NCBI GenBank assembly: GCA_023634235.1
Contig: JAMKCF010000008.1
Location: forward strand, 1,431,001 to 1,495,000
Reading direction: 5' to 3'
DNA: 64,000 bases
Source of the DNA: Pisaster brevispinus
Lineage: Eukaryota > Echinodermata > Asteroidea > Forcipulatida > Asteriidae
This document shows positions 1 through 11,570 of this stretch, piece by piece (positions within the stretch are counted from its first letter, which is position 1; every line of letters begins with the position of its first letter). The notes below the pieces were generated by a model that was not told where the DNA came from, made no database searches, and saw only the letters and a program-made list of their open reading frames with translations. Position numbers and translations under genes: made by a program.

Positions 1-214
1 GACATCTTCCAAAATTACCATTGTTTTTTTTTACTACAACAATCAAAATAATCCTGAACGAACACTTTGTTGCTGCTTACAATGTTGGGTTTCTTCACTT
101 TCTTTTAGTTGAAAATTTTACAAAAAAATTGAAGGTATAAGCTAGTTATTTGAACCCAACTGTTTTTATGATTGGTAATGCTCTCAAACAATGTTCATTT
201 CGTTTGTGTTGCAG

Positions 215-1127
215 TCAGACTTAGCATCTCCAAAGACATCTACCTGTCAACAAGTAGATGTCCAAGACCAGTCGAATGATAAAGGAGCTGCACTCACCAT
301 TGAAAGGTGAATTCCCATAAGTATTTTTTGTTATATTTACGCCTGGTCACAAATGAACCTCTGTAATATTTGGGCAGAATGGTATGTCATTTCTGTGCTT
401 TTCCAACAATTGCTCAAAATCTCTTTTAATGAGCATTTCAGGTGGTCCAGTCTGGGGACTGGGTGGTCCAGTCATATCAACTGTCTGTCTGGTTCCCAGA
501 AGGGGCCCATGATGATGCCCAATACTCAAGAATTTTATTGGACTGAGTCATATGCGGATGGAAACAATAAAATCATTTGAGATTCCATGAACAGAAAATC
601 AGGAGTGGCAATTTGTTAACGCGCATATACATGTCCCTATCTGTCCAGAAAACCGAAAATGCCACTCTTTCCTTTTTTACAATAATACAAAGTATTGATG
701 CACCTAAACGACTTGATTGTTGGGGGACAGTATCACAAGGCAACAACATTATTGGTCATTTGAACATGGCGACTCGGACCATCCTGGGCTTTATCCTCGA
801 TACCTCTAGTTTCCTCATAGAGGGGGGTTTCCCTGAGTCACTGCTCCACTTCCTTTCAGGCAGAGCCCGTCCAACAGAGGAATGAGTGTTGAATCTAAGA
901 CAATGTGTCGCACTCTTTTACCAGCTTTGGTGGAACTAGCATTGAGCTTGGCTAAAACTGCTGGGACTCATGGCCAGCATGGTGGACTGGATGGATTTCT
1001 GCAGATTACACAAGCACTCAATCCAGCTGCATCTGCAGTCTTCCAACCAAGCCGACACCAAATCAACCACTTGTTACCAACCAAACCTTGGCAAATCAGA
1101 CCACCCGCTAATCTCTCACCTTCATGA
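215..1127 (+). CDS. Possible last two exons of an unrecognised plus-strand gene (partial)
   Basis: Two stretches join cleanly. Exon 215-306 follows a TTGCAG acceptor and ends AAAG|GTGAAT; exon 860-1127 follows the polypyrimidine acceptor CTTCCTTTCAG and ends at TGA 1125-1127. The 92-nt first exon is open and ends in phase 2 (AG|), and the second continues as G CAG AGC, giving about 119 residues in this window. The product is rich in Ser, Gln, Thr and Leu, with a short helical-looking stretch (CRTLLPALVELALSLAKTAG). I recognise no domain. The gene would start left of the window, and 3' UTR would follow 1127. AATAAA at about 3902 could be a distal polyadenylation signal. It could also be a decayed gene or a chance open stretch. 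Confidence 0.35.
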
Positions 1128-1309
1128 GGGTCACATCACTGTCCAGTCGAGGGGCCATCTTGCCCATATTGCGGGCCCTCTGGCGTGTGACACAATGGCC
1201 ATATCACAAAAATGTGCAAAACAATCTAGTGGTTTTGCTATCTCTCAGTCATTACAGCCATGCGGACTCTGGTGAAGGAAGGGAACATAAGAGGTTGTCA
1301 CAAGAAGTG

Positions 1310-2570
1310 ATGTCACTAGTTCTAGTTCACCCCACCCCCCGGTATTTTTCGGATGTTACTCCAACAGAACTTACATCCACCGTGGCATCTATGGTTCCAA
1401 AGCCTAAAGTGGCCGTTCTCACTTGTCTCTTAACTCTGCTGGCTACGGGTCAGATTCCGGGGCTAGGGATGCATCATCTACACACCCAGTTTTGTGTCAT
1501 GAGTTTTGTGACACGAAAAAGTTATCCGACAATGAGCTTGCCTCTTCTGCTGTTGCTACAAGCTTGTCTGTCATGCCTCCCTCAGTCCATGGGACCCCTT
1601 GAGTTTCCGCTGTATCAAGGGATATGCCCCAACACCCTGTGATGGTGTGTACGTAGCATAAGGGACTCCTCCGGCAACTTTGATACCGCAAGTATCCACT
1701 CTGCTTCAGATCACCGACTTCCTTTGGTTTAAAGGACTTGGTTCTATACACTTCCATCCTCAGACCAACCTACAGAAACAAATGACACAACATGTCAGTC
1801 CTTTTAAGTGATGAACCACTCCCATGACATCCAGAGAGTTAAGCTTTTCAGTCCTCCTAATTGACCAGTTCTGTATGGACCACATTACAACTGTTTCAGA
1901 AGTGAGATGGGTAGGTCTGGTTTCTCAGCAAGAAAGATGTGTCTTTAAGCATCCCTGAGGTGGACTATAATTAGTAACTGACAGTTCCTTTCTCATGATC
2001 TGCTGTTCAGAAGAAGAATGTGGCTGATACTGGGGCTTGGAATTCAGTGAAAGCTCCCTTTCCCAGTCGGGGCTTTGAGTTTCCTCATTCCTCGATCTAC
2101 TGCTATCTTAAGAGGTGACATTGTGCTCTATCTCTATTATGTCCTCTTGGGGCAGTTCCCCTGGGTATTGACGGCATCGTCACCTATCGCCGGATGAACG
2201 GGTCAACAACACTACTCCTAAGGGCCTTCAAAGAACTAACAGCAACTGTGACATCTCTGGTTTCAAAACATACAGGGTCAATTCTGACTCATCCCTAACC
2301 TCCAGAATTAGCTGACTAGGGGTCAGATTTTGAGGCTGGGAATGCAATATCTAGACTTATCTCTGATGACTTTTGTGACTTTGAAGAAGTATGTGACAAT
2401 GAGTTTGCCACGGACATATTATGCCATCTTCCGCTGTTGCTACAACTTTTTCTGTCATACCTACCCTCGGACATTTATCAGTCCATGGGACCCCCAGTGG
2501 TTTCCGGCGTATCGTGGGATATGCCATCAAGAGGACGCCTCCGGCTACCTTTGTCCAGTCAGATCTTCCC
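1310..2570 (+). repeat. Diverged direct duplication with coding-like composition
   Basis: The segment around 1446-1690 resembles the segment around 2316-2560. Both carry GGGTCAGATT, a run resembling TTTTGTGAC, then CAATGAG.TTGCC, GCTGTTGCTACAA, TCCATGGGACCCC, GGGATATGCC and CCTCCGGC.ACTTTG in the same order. Each copy has one frame open for 40-80 codons, but upstream frames contain stops and frameshifts. This looks like a duplicated exon or 3' UTR segment that has decayed, directly downstream of the possible exon ending at 1127. No protein family is recognised. Confidence 0.45.
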
Positions 2571-3150
2571 TGAAAGATATTAGAAAGAGGAAAACAAATA
2601 TTACTATCTTTAAAGCAAACTTACTTGTTGAACTTTTTCACAGAGTACTATGAACGTTTTTCATTTAAAAAAAGGTATAAGAAAAGAAAGTGTAAAAATT
2701 CAAGTAAAAAACAATGATGACTGTAAAATGAAAAGGTTGGATTTGGCACATTGCAAGTGTTGGTTTGTATAAAATTTCTTATCTGTAAACTTTACCTTTC
2801 AGATGCCAGATATGAAACTTACAGTTCCTTGAAATCAAGTGCAAAGTGAAGCATCTCTACTGACATCTTGAAGGCTACAGGGTATAAAGGATAGCAACGC
2901 GTATGTAAATATCAGCATCATCAAGACATCTCAGCTGTTCATCTAGCAATCATGAATGAACAACCAAGTCATCTGCTGTCTTCATTTATAAGATATTGTA
3001 GATGTGTTAGTTTGATGTTTTGATCTTAACTGTTTAACGTCGTATATATGTTTTTGCAGCACTATACAGTTAATGTCTTGTAAATAAGTACACCATTGCA
3101 AGCAAGCACATACGCGTTTTTGGAACTATGCAGCTGGCGATCTTAGAGCC

Positions 3151-3262
3151 TTGGTGGTGCGGAGATTCGATTTGGTGGTGCGGAGATACGATTTGGTGGT
3201 GCGGAGATTCGATTTGTTGTGCCTGGATTCGATTGGTGGTGCGTGGTTTCGGAGATTTGACG
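3151..3262 (+). repeat. Short 24-bp minisatellite
   Basis: Three near-perfect copies of a unit reading GGTGGTGCGGAGATTCGATTT, followed by two weaker ones (TTGTGCCTGGATTCGAT and GGTGGTGCGTGGTTTCGGAG), run from about 3151. Small open frames on both strands here are repeat artefacts. Confidence 0.7.
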
Positions 3263-3929
3263 GTGGGGGACTTCCGATTCGGAATCGATGGTGGTACAAC
3301 ACGGAAAATTCCGAATAATAAAAGGGACCTGGACACTTGCACGTGGCATGTGGGGTCCTACTTCCGGCCGGGGTGACAGTCGGTGGTTGATCTTAAAGGT
3401 GCATCAGGCTCCTCAGCGGGTAGGATGGTTCTGGTGTGATCACAATCGGTTGACTAACGGGAGTAGTCCCTAGTCTTGGCCGTGGGGCTAGTGGACCGCG
3501 TTACTACAGTAGGGGACTGCCTCGGGGACTGGTTTGCCTTGGGGTGGCGGACCGGACCCTTCCTAATGGGAGGTGCAATGGCCCTGACGATCTGGAAAGC
3601 GTGATGGGGCTGGTATCCTGGAACCTGCACGTTGGTAGCCCTGCTTTTAACTATTCTCACCAGGATGAATTGGCAAAATTGACTAAATTAAAATGCTTGC
3701 AATGGTGTACTTATAAAATATTTGTTATTTTTAATTGTAAGATTATGAGTCCATTTTGAGATGGCAGTTGATCAATCACAATTCATATTTGTAAGCAACT
3801 CTAGAACTGCCTGCTCTGCATTACTTTTTGTCTTGTTAAACTATACCAGTGGTATGAAATGTAACTTTTATGTGGTAGTTTTTGATTGTCTTTAATTTTA
3901 TTAATAAATGCATTTATGTGAAGTACAGA

Positions 3930-6530
3930 ATCGAGGCTGCTGCCAGTGGGTTAGAGTGCGAATCGGGCCGACATAAAGTCTCCGTGCGTTGACTTTTGCG
4001 ACCAATATGAGAGTTTTCGTCTCATACAAATAGAGGACAATCTTGGTTTTCCACAAGACTCGTAAAAATGCACCGGAATGTGTTCTAATTATTATTTTAC
4101 TCCTTCATAATTCACAGACAAAATGAACGTACACAATTTTACATGTATGTAAAGAGTATAACAATACGATCATAAATGCACAAAATTATATAACTATATG
4201 AGATTAGACAAACAAATAAATACTGATCCAAATTACAAAATGTAGTTATTGAGAAGGCTAGACTCTGGGGGGAAATATATCGGAAATTACAAAGTTGGGG
4301 GATCAAACAAGCAATTTATGATAAAGTATATTTATGTCAACCATTTATATATATAATAATTTTTTTATACTTTTTTTAATTAAATGATTACTTGATAGGG
4401 CTTTGTTGACAAAGTTTGTAAACATAAAACAACTTATTCTGATTTGTTTACTAAAACTCCATTAAGTTTTACCATTAACATTTGAAAAGAAATAACTTCT
4501 ATGATTTGATTAAATAGACCTCATTACAAGTAACATATTGGTATTCTAATCAGAAAACACATTACAATAAATAAATTATAAATAAATAATAAAGTATACA
4601 TATTTCCATTATGCAACAAAAATGAATTCATTCACATTGTTTCTTATAGCAGATAAATGTCCTTAACAAATTTTTAATTTGTTAGTTTTGCTTACAATAG
4701 TTCATGAGTTTGAAGAAAAAAAAATATGATTAAGGTAATGTAGTGTCTCCTACTAACATTCCATAATTCAATTAGGTTTTGAATCAGATTACAAACATTT
4801 TGTTTAAATGCAGTAAATATCTAACATATCTTATAATGATTTTTAAAGAATATTTTATCCCTAAATACATAAATGATTAAGTTTTTAAACTTTAACAAAT
4901 CGTATCATTGTGTTACTTCAGTTTAATGCAAATGATGTCATTGCATCAGTACTAACAAAACTATTAACATTTATATGACAAATTAAAAAAATAGTCAATT
5001 ATCAATTAAATCAACATTAAGACTCTAAGAAGTCTATACTTTGAATAACTATAAATTTGAATAACTATGCATTTTACAAAACTAACTACATGAAATGTGT
5101 TTTTAAGTACTAACTTAAACATATTGAGGTTTAAAATAACAGTGGAAACTATCGGCTTACACCCAACTGTAAACTTTTATGTAAAATACCAGAAGGGTTT
5201 TTAAAAAATATATTCATTTATAATATACATAATTTTTATGATGAGATGAGAAGAAAAACAAATGGATGTTGGGTTTGGGGTCTGCCTTAAGGCCTATGAA
5301 GACTGCCCAATTTTATTACATACATGACAGTAAAAATAACAAATTAATGTATGCTAAAGTATGTAAGTTATTTGTTTTTAATTATTTGGAAAGGTTATAT
5401 CCCTAAGGGGGGTGGGGTCATGCCCTCTTACATCAGAAGACAGGCCTACTTGTAGACTAACTTTCTTGATAATTATGATTACTAACATTACTGGTATGAA
5501 CTTTATAATCAGTGGGTACATGCCCATTCAATTCTAGTTTATTGAATAATTTAGACATACATGTATATGTAGATTTACTCTCTGTTGATTATAGTTAACA
5601 AAGCTAATGAAATTATTACTAATGGATTTATTTTCTAACTTCTCAGTGAAACTACTAACTCTTAACAATTCAAAACATCTAACATAATACTCTCAACATT
5701 TTTCTAACAAGATAATTTACTATTGTTATTATTTGCTTATTATTTATACTTATACCAATACAATTATTACCATAAACTGTTTTCCGTCATGAACTGTCTT
5801 AGAAAAATTAGATGTTGGAAATTGACTGTACAATAAGTTATTTTGAGCACCACTAACACTAATTTGGACCTTCATCTTTTTTAATAAAGATGGGTTGGAG
5901 TGTGAGTCGAGCGGACGTAAAGTCATCGCGCGTTGAAGATATTGCGACCAATATCATAATTTTCATTTTGTATTGAGAGACGACATTTTGTTGTTGACAA
6001 GACCCGAGAAAATGCACTAGTGTGTGTTGTTATTTTATTTCTCTATAATTCACAGACATCTGACAAGTTGTTCTAAATTAATTAAAGTATGACAGTTGAC
6101 AATACATGTTTATCAGTATACATATTGTACATAATAAATAAGAGTTTGACTATAACCACAGAAAATATATGCTTATTGGGGGGGGGGTGAAGATGACAGA
6201 GTTGGGTTATTACACAAGTACTTAAACCCATAGACTAAACCATTGAATTTATTTTTAAAAACCAAAATGATTTGTAGTTAGGAAAAAACAAATAACCATG
6301 ATTTATTTGTAAAAATGCAATTAAATGTTACCACTAACAGCTGGAAAATAATACCTGATGTGATTAATGAAAAAAATACTCTATACTATTTACTACTAAT
6401 ACACATACATCAATGTGTCAGTCATGAACTGTCTTAGAAAAGTTATATGCTAGAAAATAACTAGGGCCTAAGTAATATTATCTGGATGTTGTTTTGTGCA
6501 TCACTAACAATAATTTGAAAACGTGTTTTT
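3930..6530. repeat. AT-rich dispersed repeat in two direct copies
   Basis: The block 3945-4130 (gtgcgaatcgggccgacat..., GTTGACTTTTGCGACCAATAT, cataattcacagaca) recurs at 5895-6060. The closing block near 5790-5875 (GTCATGAACTGTCTTAGAAA, then CACTAACA.TAATTTG) recurs at 6418-6520. The unit is therefore about 1.95 kb in the left copy and about 0.65 kb in the internally shortened right copy. The interior is AT-rich with frequent ACTAAC and AACATT words and has no open frame of interest. No transposase or reverse transcriptase is visible, so this is a non-autonomous repeat of unknown class. Confidence 0.6.
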
Positions 6531-6534
6531 TTTT

Positions 6535-7632
6535 AACAACAGTTTGCAATGTATGCACCTCAATTATTTCTATTAAAAATGCATGCAATAATAAATTATC
6601 CTGAAGATTTAGTTTAATTTTATAAAGTACAATGAAATTAAAAATGAAAAACTATGAGTCTTTAAAATTGCATGCGTGAAACAAACAATTGTGTTTTAAA
6701 AACAATTGTGTTTTAAAAATTTGTAATTGAGTGCTGCAGAGATTGATGCGCGATCAATGCATCTATTAATCTGTGCGAAAAAGGAAAAATTGATGCGAAA
6801 AAGCAGCCTTGCTTTAGAAGTGTATCATTTAATACTGTGATAGGAAAATAAAGAAATGCTTATCTCAGTTGCAGGAAATTTAAATAAATCAGTGGTTCAA
6901 ACATCAGAATGATCCCATATTTTATGTACTAAATAAATAAAATTTACCCAGTCAGTTTCTCTTGTGGTTTATTACTCAATAAATAAAATTAAAGTAAACT
7001 TTGATATTATGAAACCACTTAATCAGATGTAAGAAATATTAGTAACTAATTTTAAACTTATTCAAGATGGTGTGTGGGGGTGTAAATTTATCAAGGATGA
7101 CTGTTTTTTTAAACAGATTTCAATGTATGCACCACGTATAGTTATATTAAAATGGTCATGCGATAATAATAGATTACCATTAACAACTAATTTAATTTAT
7201 AAAATTCATTGAAATTAAAAAGGAAAAACCATGGGCTATGACTTTAAAATCTCGTGCGATTCAGTGAAAAAATCACTGTTTTATAAATATTTTGTACACA
7301 AGCGCTGCAGAGAATGAACGTTAATTTGCAGTTTATACTTGCTTGATGCATCCTCGTGCGAAATGCAGCCTCGATTCAGAAACGTATCATTTAATACTGT
7401 GATAAGAAAATAAATTTGCAATAAATTTATTTAAATTAGTGTGTTCAAACATCAGAATGATCCCCTATGTAGTAAATAAAAATTACCCAGTCAGTTTCCC
7501 GTGTGGTTTATTACTCGATAAATAAAATTAAAGAAAACTTTGGTATTATGAAACCACTCTATCAGATAGATGTAAGAAATATTAAATTTATCTAAGACAT
7601 GTGTGTAGGGGTGTAAATTTATCAAGGATAAC
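6535..7632. repeat. Pair of ~560-bp direct repeats
   Basis: Segments 6535-7070 and 7115-7632 share ordered words: CAATGTATGCACC, ATTAAAA.GCATGC/GGTCATGCG, GCGCTGCAGAGA, GAAATGCAGCC or AAAGCAGCC, CGTATCATTTAATACTGTGATA, CAAACATCAGAATGATCCC, ACCCAGTCAGTTTC and GGTGTAAATTTATCAAGGAT. No coding potential is seen. The phrase TTACCCAGTCA.TTTCCC also follows the tRNA-like foldback near 57130, so the ends belong to a family present elsewhere in the window. Confidence 0.6.
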
Positions 7633-8178
7633 TAAAATTACGGGTGGCTAGATAGTGGTAGCGCCCTCTAGCAGTGAGGGGCTGACATTACCCTACATAA
7701 ACAAAATGCAATACTTGGTGTTTTATGTTAAGAGCATTTTTAAGTATAAATGTTGTAACTGACAATTTATTTAGTTAATTTTGAGACAATAAGCATCTTG
7801 TTTTGCCTTTAAAAAGTCCAATACTTTGACATAGAAAACAAGTGTCTGATGTTTGAGCAAATACTTAAAAAGGACCCATACCCTCTGTTATATTTATTTT
7901 TAAATTTATCATTTAATTTATCATTTAACTTGTAAAGTTTTAAGTTAAACTGCTAGATATTATGGTTTGTTAAGCGTCTTAAAAGTCTTTACTTTAACTC
8001 GTTGAACACATTTGTAATGTAACATGTTTTTGGGTTCTACAAATAAACTACTACTAAACAGATGCCATTTCTTCTTTTTTCCCCCTCTTCCTCATGTCAA
8101 AGGGCGCATCTCATTATTTTTTTTATTTGACCAATCCATTCTAAGGTTTAAATATTAGTTCCGAGCGATTTTTTTCAA

Positions 8179-8262
8179 GCGGCGATTTAGCCCAGCGGGC
8201 TAGCTCACAGCTCCCGGAATTCTGGAGCTGTGAGCTCGGGGGTTCAAATCCTGGTGAGCCCC
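8179..8262 (+). other. tRNA-like sequence (probable SINE head or tRNA pseudogene)
   Basis: This carries an A-box-like TTAGCCCAGCGGG, a perfect 12-bp stem GCTCACAGCTCC/GGAGCTGTGAGC around a GGAATTC loop, then a B-box GGTTCAAATCC and a T-run (CCCCTTTTTT) suited to pol III termination. The T-arm pairs only with G-U help, and the acceptor ends pair at only about three positions, so it is not a functional tRNA. It is probably the head of a tRNA-derived SINE or a tRNA pseudogene. Confidence 0.5.
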
Positions 8263-8308
8263 TTTTTTACCAGTAAAAAAAGACTTTTTAAAAATTTCTT
8301 GTAAAAAA

Positions 8309-8380
8309 TGGTAGGGCTTGAACCAGGTACCTTTAGCTCAGTATGTACTCTCTCTTGCCGCTCTGCTACTGAGCTTTCAT
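8309..8380 (-). other. tRNA-like sequence on the minus strand
   Basis: Read on the minus strand it gives AAGCTCAGTAGCAGAGCGGC (A-box like) and, about 45 nt on, GGTACCTGGTTCAAGCCC (B-box like). The acceptor arms do not pair well. It converges on the plus-strand tRNA-like sequence at 8179-8262, and T/A runs separate the two. It is probably a SINE fragment or tRNA pseudogene. Confidence 0.45.
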
Positions 8381-8399
8381 GAAAATTTAACGGTTTTTG

Positions 8400-10640
8400 A
8401 CCTGATGAATATTAGAATGGCCTGACTTAGAAAATTTTTCAGGAAATAATTTTCCCTGGCTATACCCTTGGATTTTTGGCAGATCTGAGGGCTGACCAAG
8501 GGCCTTGGAGCTCAGATTGGGGAGTAAAATTTCTAAGTGCTGAGGGGCCAGGGAGGTTGCTGGGCCAGGGGCTGGGAGGTTGCTGGGCAGTCAGTCAGTC
8601 AGTGGGTGGGCTGGTTGGATTTTAGGGTTGGGGAGATGAAGTCACTATGCTGGGGAATGGGTAGCTGGAGATGGGCATAATCAGTATAGGTAAAGGACTG
8701 GACCCGGTTGGGAGGGCATAAAAAAGACTGACACTTTTGATAAGGAAAACAAGTAACTAATGCTCCGAGCAATATCACTTGAAATAAATGATCAATACCT
8801 ATGTATATATATATATTTTTTTCAAGTTAAATTTTGGTGTCTGTTTAAATAACTGTTATGCTGGGTAACAAAAATCTCATTACTTTTAATAGGTTCATGG
8901 GACCGCATCGTAGGGGGGAATTAATTTAAAGGAACATTTTAAATTGCCTTGAAGGAATACATGTACCTGTAACTGTCTTGAAAAATTGTTCTAAATTTAT
9001 AAGCTTGAAGTGGTGGTGACCGTGCTATTAATTATTGACAGGGATGGAACTTTTTGTTTTGGCGGGAGAATTGCGGGGTTATAGCGTATTAAAAATACAT
9101 TTAAAGGTGTTTTGCATGTTTTATGGAATGTTTGAACTGGGTGGTTTAGAAGGTTTTAAAGATATGTTTTGAGCAATTTAATTTATATTTAGAGGGATGG
9201 AACTTTTGTTTTATTTTTAGAAGGGGGGGTGTTTATTATGTTTAAAGGTGTGGTACATTATTTTATTGAATGTATGAACTCGGTGGTTTAGAAGGATTTT
9301 TTAATGGTATGGTTAAAGAAGTTTTATAATTTATATAAAGAGGTGGATATATTTTTATGCTAGAGAGATTACAGACTATTTACTGCATTTTTCTGGAAAA
9401 CGATTGCAAGGAAGTAAAAAATTTCTTGCAGGCATCTTTGTTGAATTCCCTGCAGTGCTGTAACTAGGGTAACATTTTAGGGGGGCACAAGAGGTGCACA
9501 ATTTTCTCTAGGGGGGCACATCTGGAGAAGTTTCCGTTTTCATTGCCTTTTTGCTGTAATTTATTATTTGTTTAGTGTAAAAACTAGTCTGCCAAGCCTG
9601 TAACCAGGATTTTGTTTCCTTTTTTTTTTTTGGGGGGGGGACACATTGGTGTGTTAGCGCCACCTGTCGCTGCGGGAGATGGACTTTTTTTTAAATAAGG
9701 CCCAATCCAAGCCATTTTGGTAAATGTTTGCGCTTATTTTTTGTGTGCGTACCAATTAAAACAAATTTTGGTGGACTTTTTCTTCTTCGTTTTTTAAATT
9801 TATTTTGGGGGACTTTTTGGAGGGACTAGTTACAGGCCTGTTGTCTGCTAGAAAATGGAAATTTACACATTAAAAAGTGTACCGTGAGCATGGTGATTAT
9901 GTACAACAATAGCACAAAATATAGGGAATGAACAAATTTCTTGCTACATGTATAGAATCATTTTATTTGAAAACTCCAAAAATATCAGAAATACCTTAAT
10001 ACAAACAATATATCTTTAACATTATCAATATAAGACCAATCATTGTACTGAAATCAACTTAAAAAGAGTAAAATTTGAATCTTTTTTATTCCAAATTTAA
10101 TAATCATATTTCTTAATGTCCACCTCTAAGCTATGGGAACTACATCACTAATAGGGCATGTTTTCAAGTTAACCCCAAATCATGATTTAATGTACTGTCA
10201 CAGATTGTGTGCATTTTATGTTTAATTTTTCCATTTTGTGGAAATTTGTTTACACATGATATTTTTTTAGAGAAAAATATTTTACCAGGACTATTAATTC
10301 AGGACTATTGTCATAAAATATTAAAGAATAAAAATAAAGTATGCGTTGTTTAGGTATTTTCAAGGAAATAAATTATTGCTTTTAAGAAAAGTAGATTCAG
10401 TCAACTGAACCTGTAAAATTGCTGTCTTATTTGGTACTCACAACCAGAAACTATATGAAATTCTGTTTCAAAATGACACCTGCTATCTAGCAAAAACCTT
10501 GGCATTTACCATAAATAACAGCCGTGAAAAGGTTGACAATTGATCAGGAATTGACCAATTACACCATTTGAGAGTATTTTCTCTAGATTCCAACGTAAAA
10601 AAATTGTTTTGTGGAAACATTGTTTACTTTTAAGACAAAT
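8400..10640. other. Intergenic, repeat-rich, no gene seen
   Basis: No supported exon is visible. Contents include a GGGCCAGGG/GTTGCTGGG-rich patch at 8545-8600, a roughly 150-bp tandem duplication at 9041-9350 (GGGATGGAACTTTT ... GGTGGTTTAGAAGG in both halves), G-rich runs near 9480-9660 with GGGGGGCAC words, and AT-rich DNA from 9850. Confidence 0.6.
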
Positions 10641-10644
10641 ATAA

Positions 10645-11432
10645 GAATCTAACCCTAACCCTAACCCCAACCATAACACATGGGATTGGGGTTAGGGAAT
10701 CCCTAACCCTAACAATTAGGGTCAGGGTAACCAGAACCCCAACCCTAATGGTTAGGGTTCAGTTAGGGTTGGGGTTGAGGGTAGTGGTTATGGTTGGGGT
10801 TGGGGTTGGGGTAAGGGTTTGTGTTGGGGTTGGGGGTTGGGGGTTGGGTAAGGGTTGGTGTTGGGGTTGGGGGTTGGGTAAGGGTTGGTGTTGGGGTTGG
10901 GGTTAAGATTAGGGTTGGGGCAAGGGTTGGGGTTAGGGTTGGTGTTAGGGTTAGGGTTGGGGTTGAAGTTGAGGTTAGGTTTGGTGTTGGATTAGGGTTG
11001 GGGTTGAGGTTAGGTTTGGTGTTGGGACTGGGGTTGGGGTTATGATAGGGGTTAGGGTAGGAGTTGGGGTTAAGGTTAGGGTTAGGGCTGGCGTTAGTGT
11101 TGGGGTAGGGGTAGGGTTGGGGTTGGGGCTAGGCTTAGGGTTGGGTTTGTGGGTTGGGTAAGGGTTGGTGTCGAGGGTGGGGTTAGGATTAGGGTTGGGA
11201 CAAGGGTTGGGTTGGGGTTAGGGCTGGGATTAGGGTTAGAGTTAGGGTTGGTGTTAGGGCTGGGGCTGGGGTTAAGGTTTGGGTTGAGGTTAGATTTGGT
11301 GTTGGGCTAGGGTTGGGGTTATGGTTATGGTAGAAGTTGGGGTTAGGATTAGGGTTAGGGTTAGGGTAGGAGTTGGGGTTAGGGTTAGGGCTGGCGTTAG
11401 GGCTGGGGTTGGGGTTAGGAAATCTCTAACTA
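10645..11432. repeat. Degenerate interstitial telomere-like array
   Basis: About 790 bp is built of TTAGGG, TTGGGG and close variants. The left edge has CCCTAA words on the plus strand (10650-10700). The strand sense switches several times between 10650 and 10760, after which the array runs G-rich to 11430. The stop-free frames here (Val/Gly/Leu/Arg-rich) are repeat artefacts. TTAGGG is the usual animal telomere repeat. The many G-rich variants suggest an old, drifting insertion or an expanded simple repeat rather than a chromosome end. Confidence 0.85.
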
Positions 11433-11570
11433 TAACACAAGATTATTTATGTATATGTAACAATTTTATTGGGATGTACATAATAATTCAACATGTCTAC
11501 AACCTTACAAATAAAGTCAACAAGTAAACAAGTCGAAAAAGCTAATGTAACCCACAGGGGTTGGACATAC

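Noticed and set aside
10821..11527. Val/Gly/Leu/Arg-rich frames
   Set aside because: Translations of TTAGGG/TTGGGG repeats.
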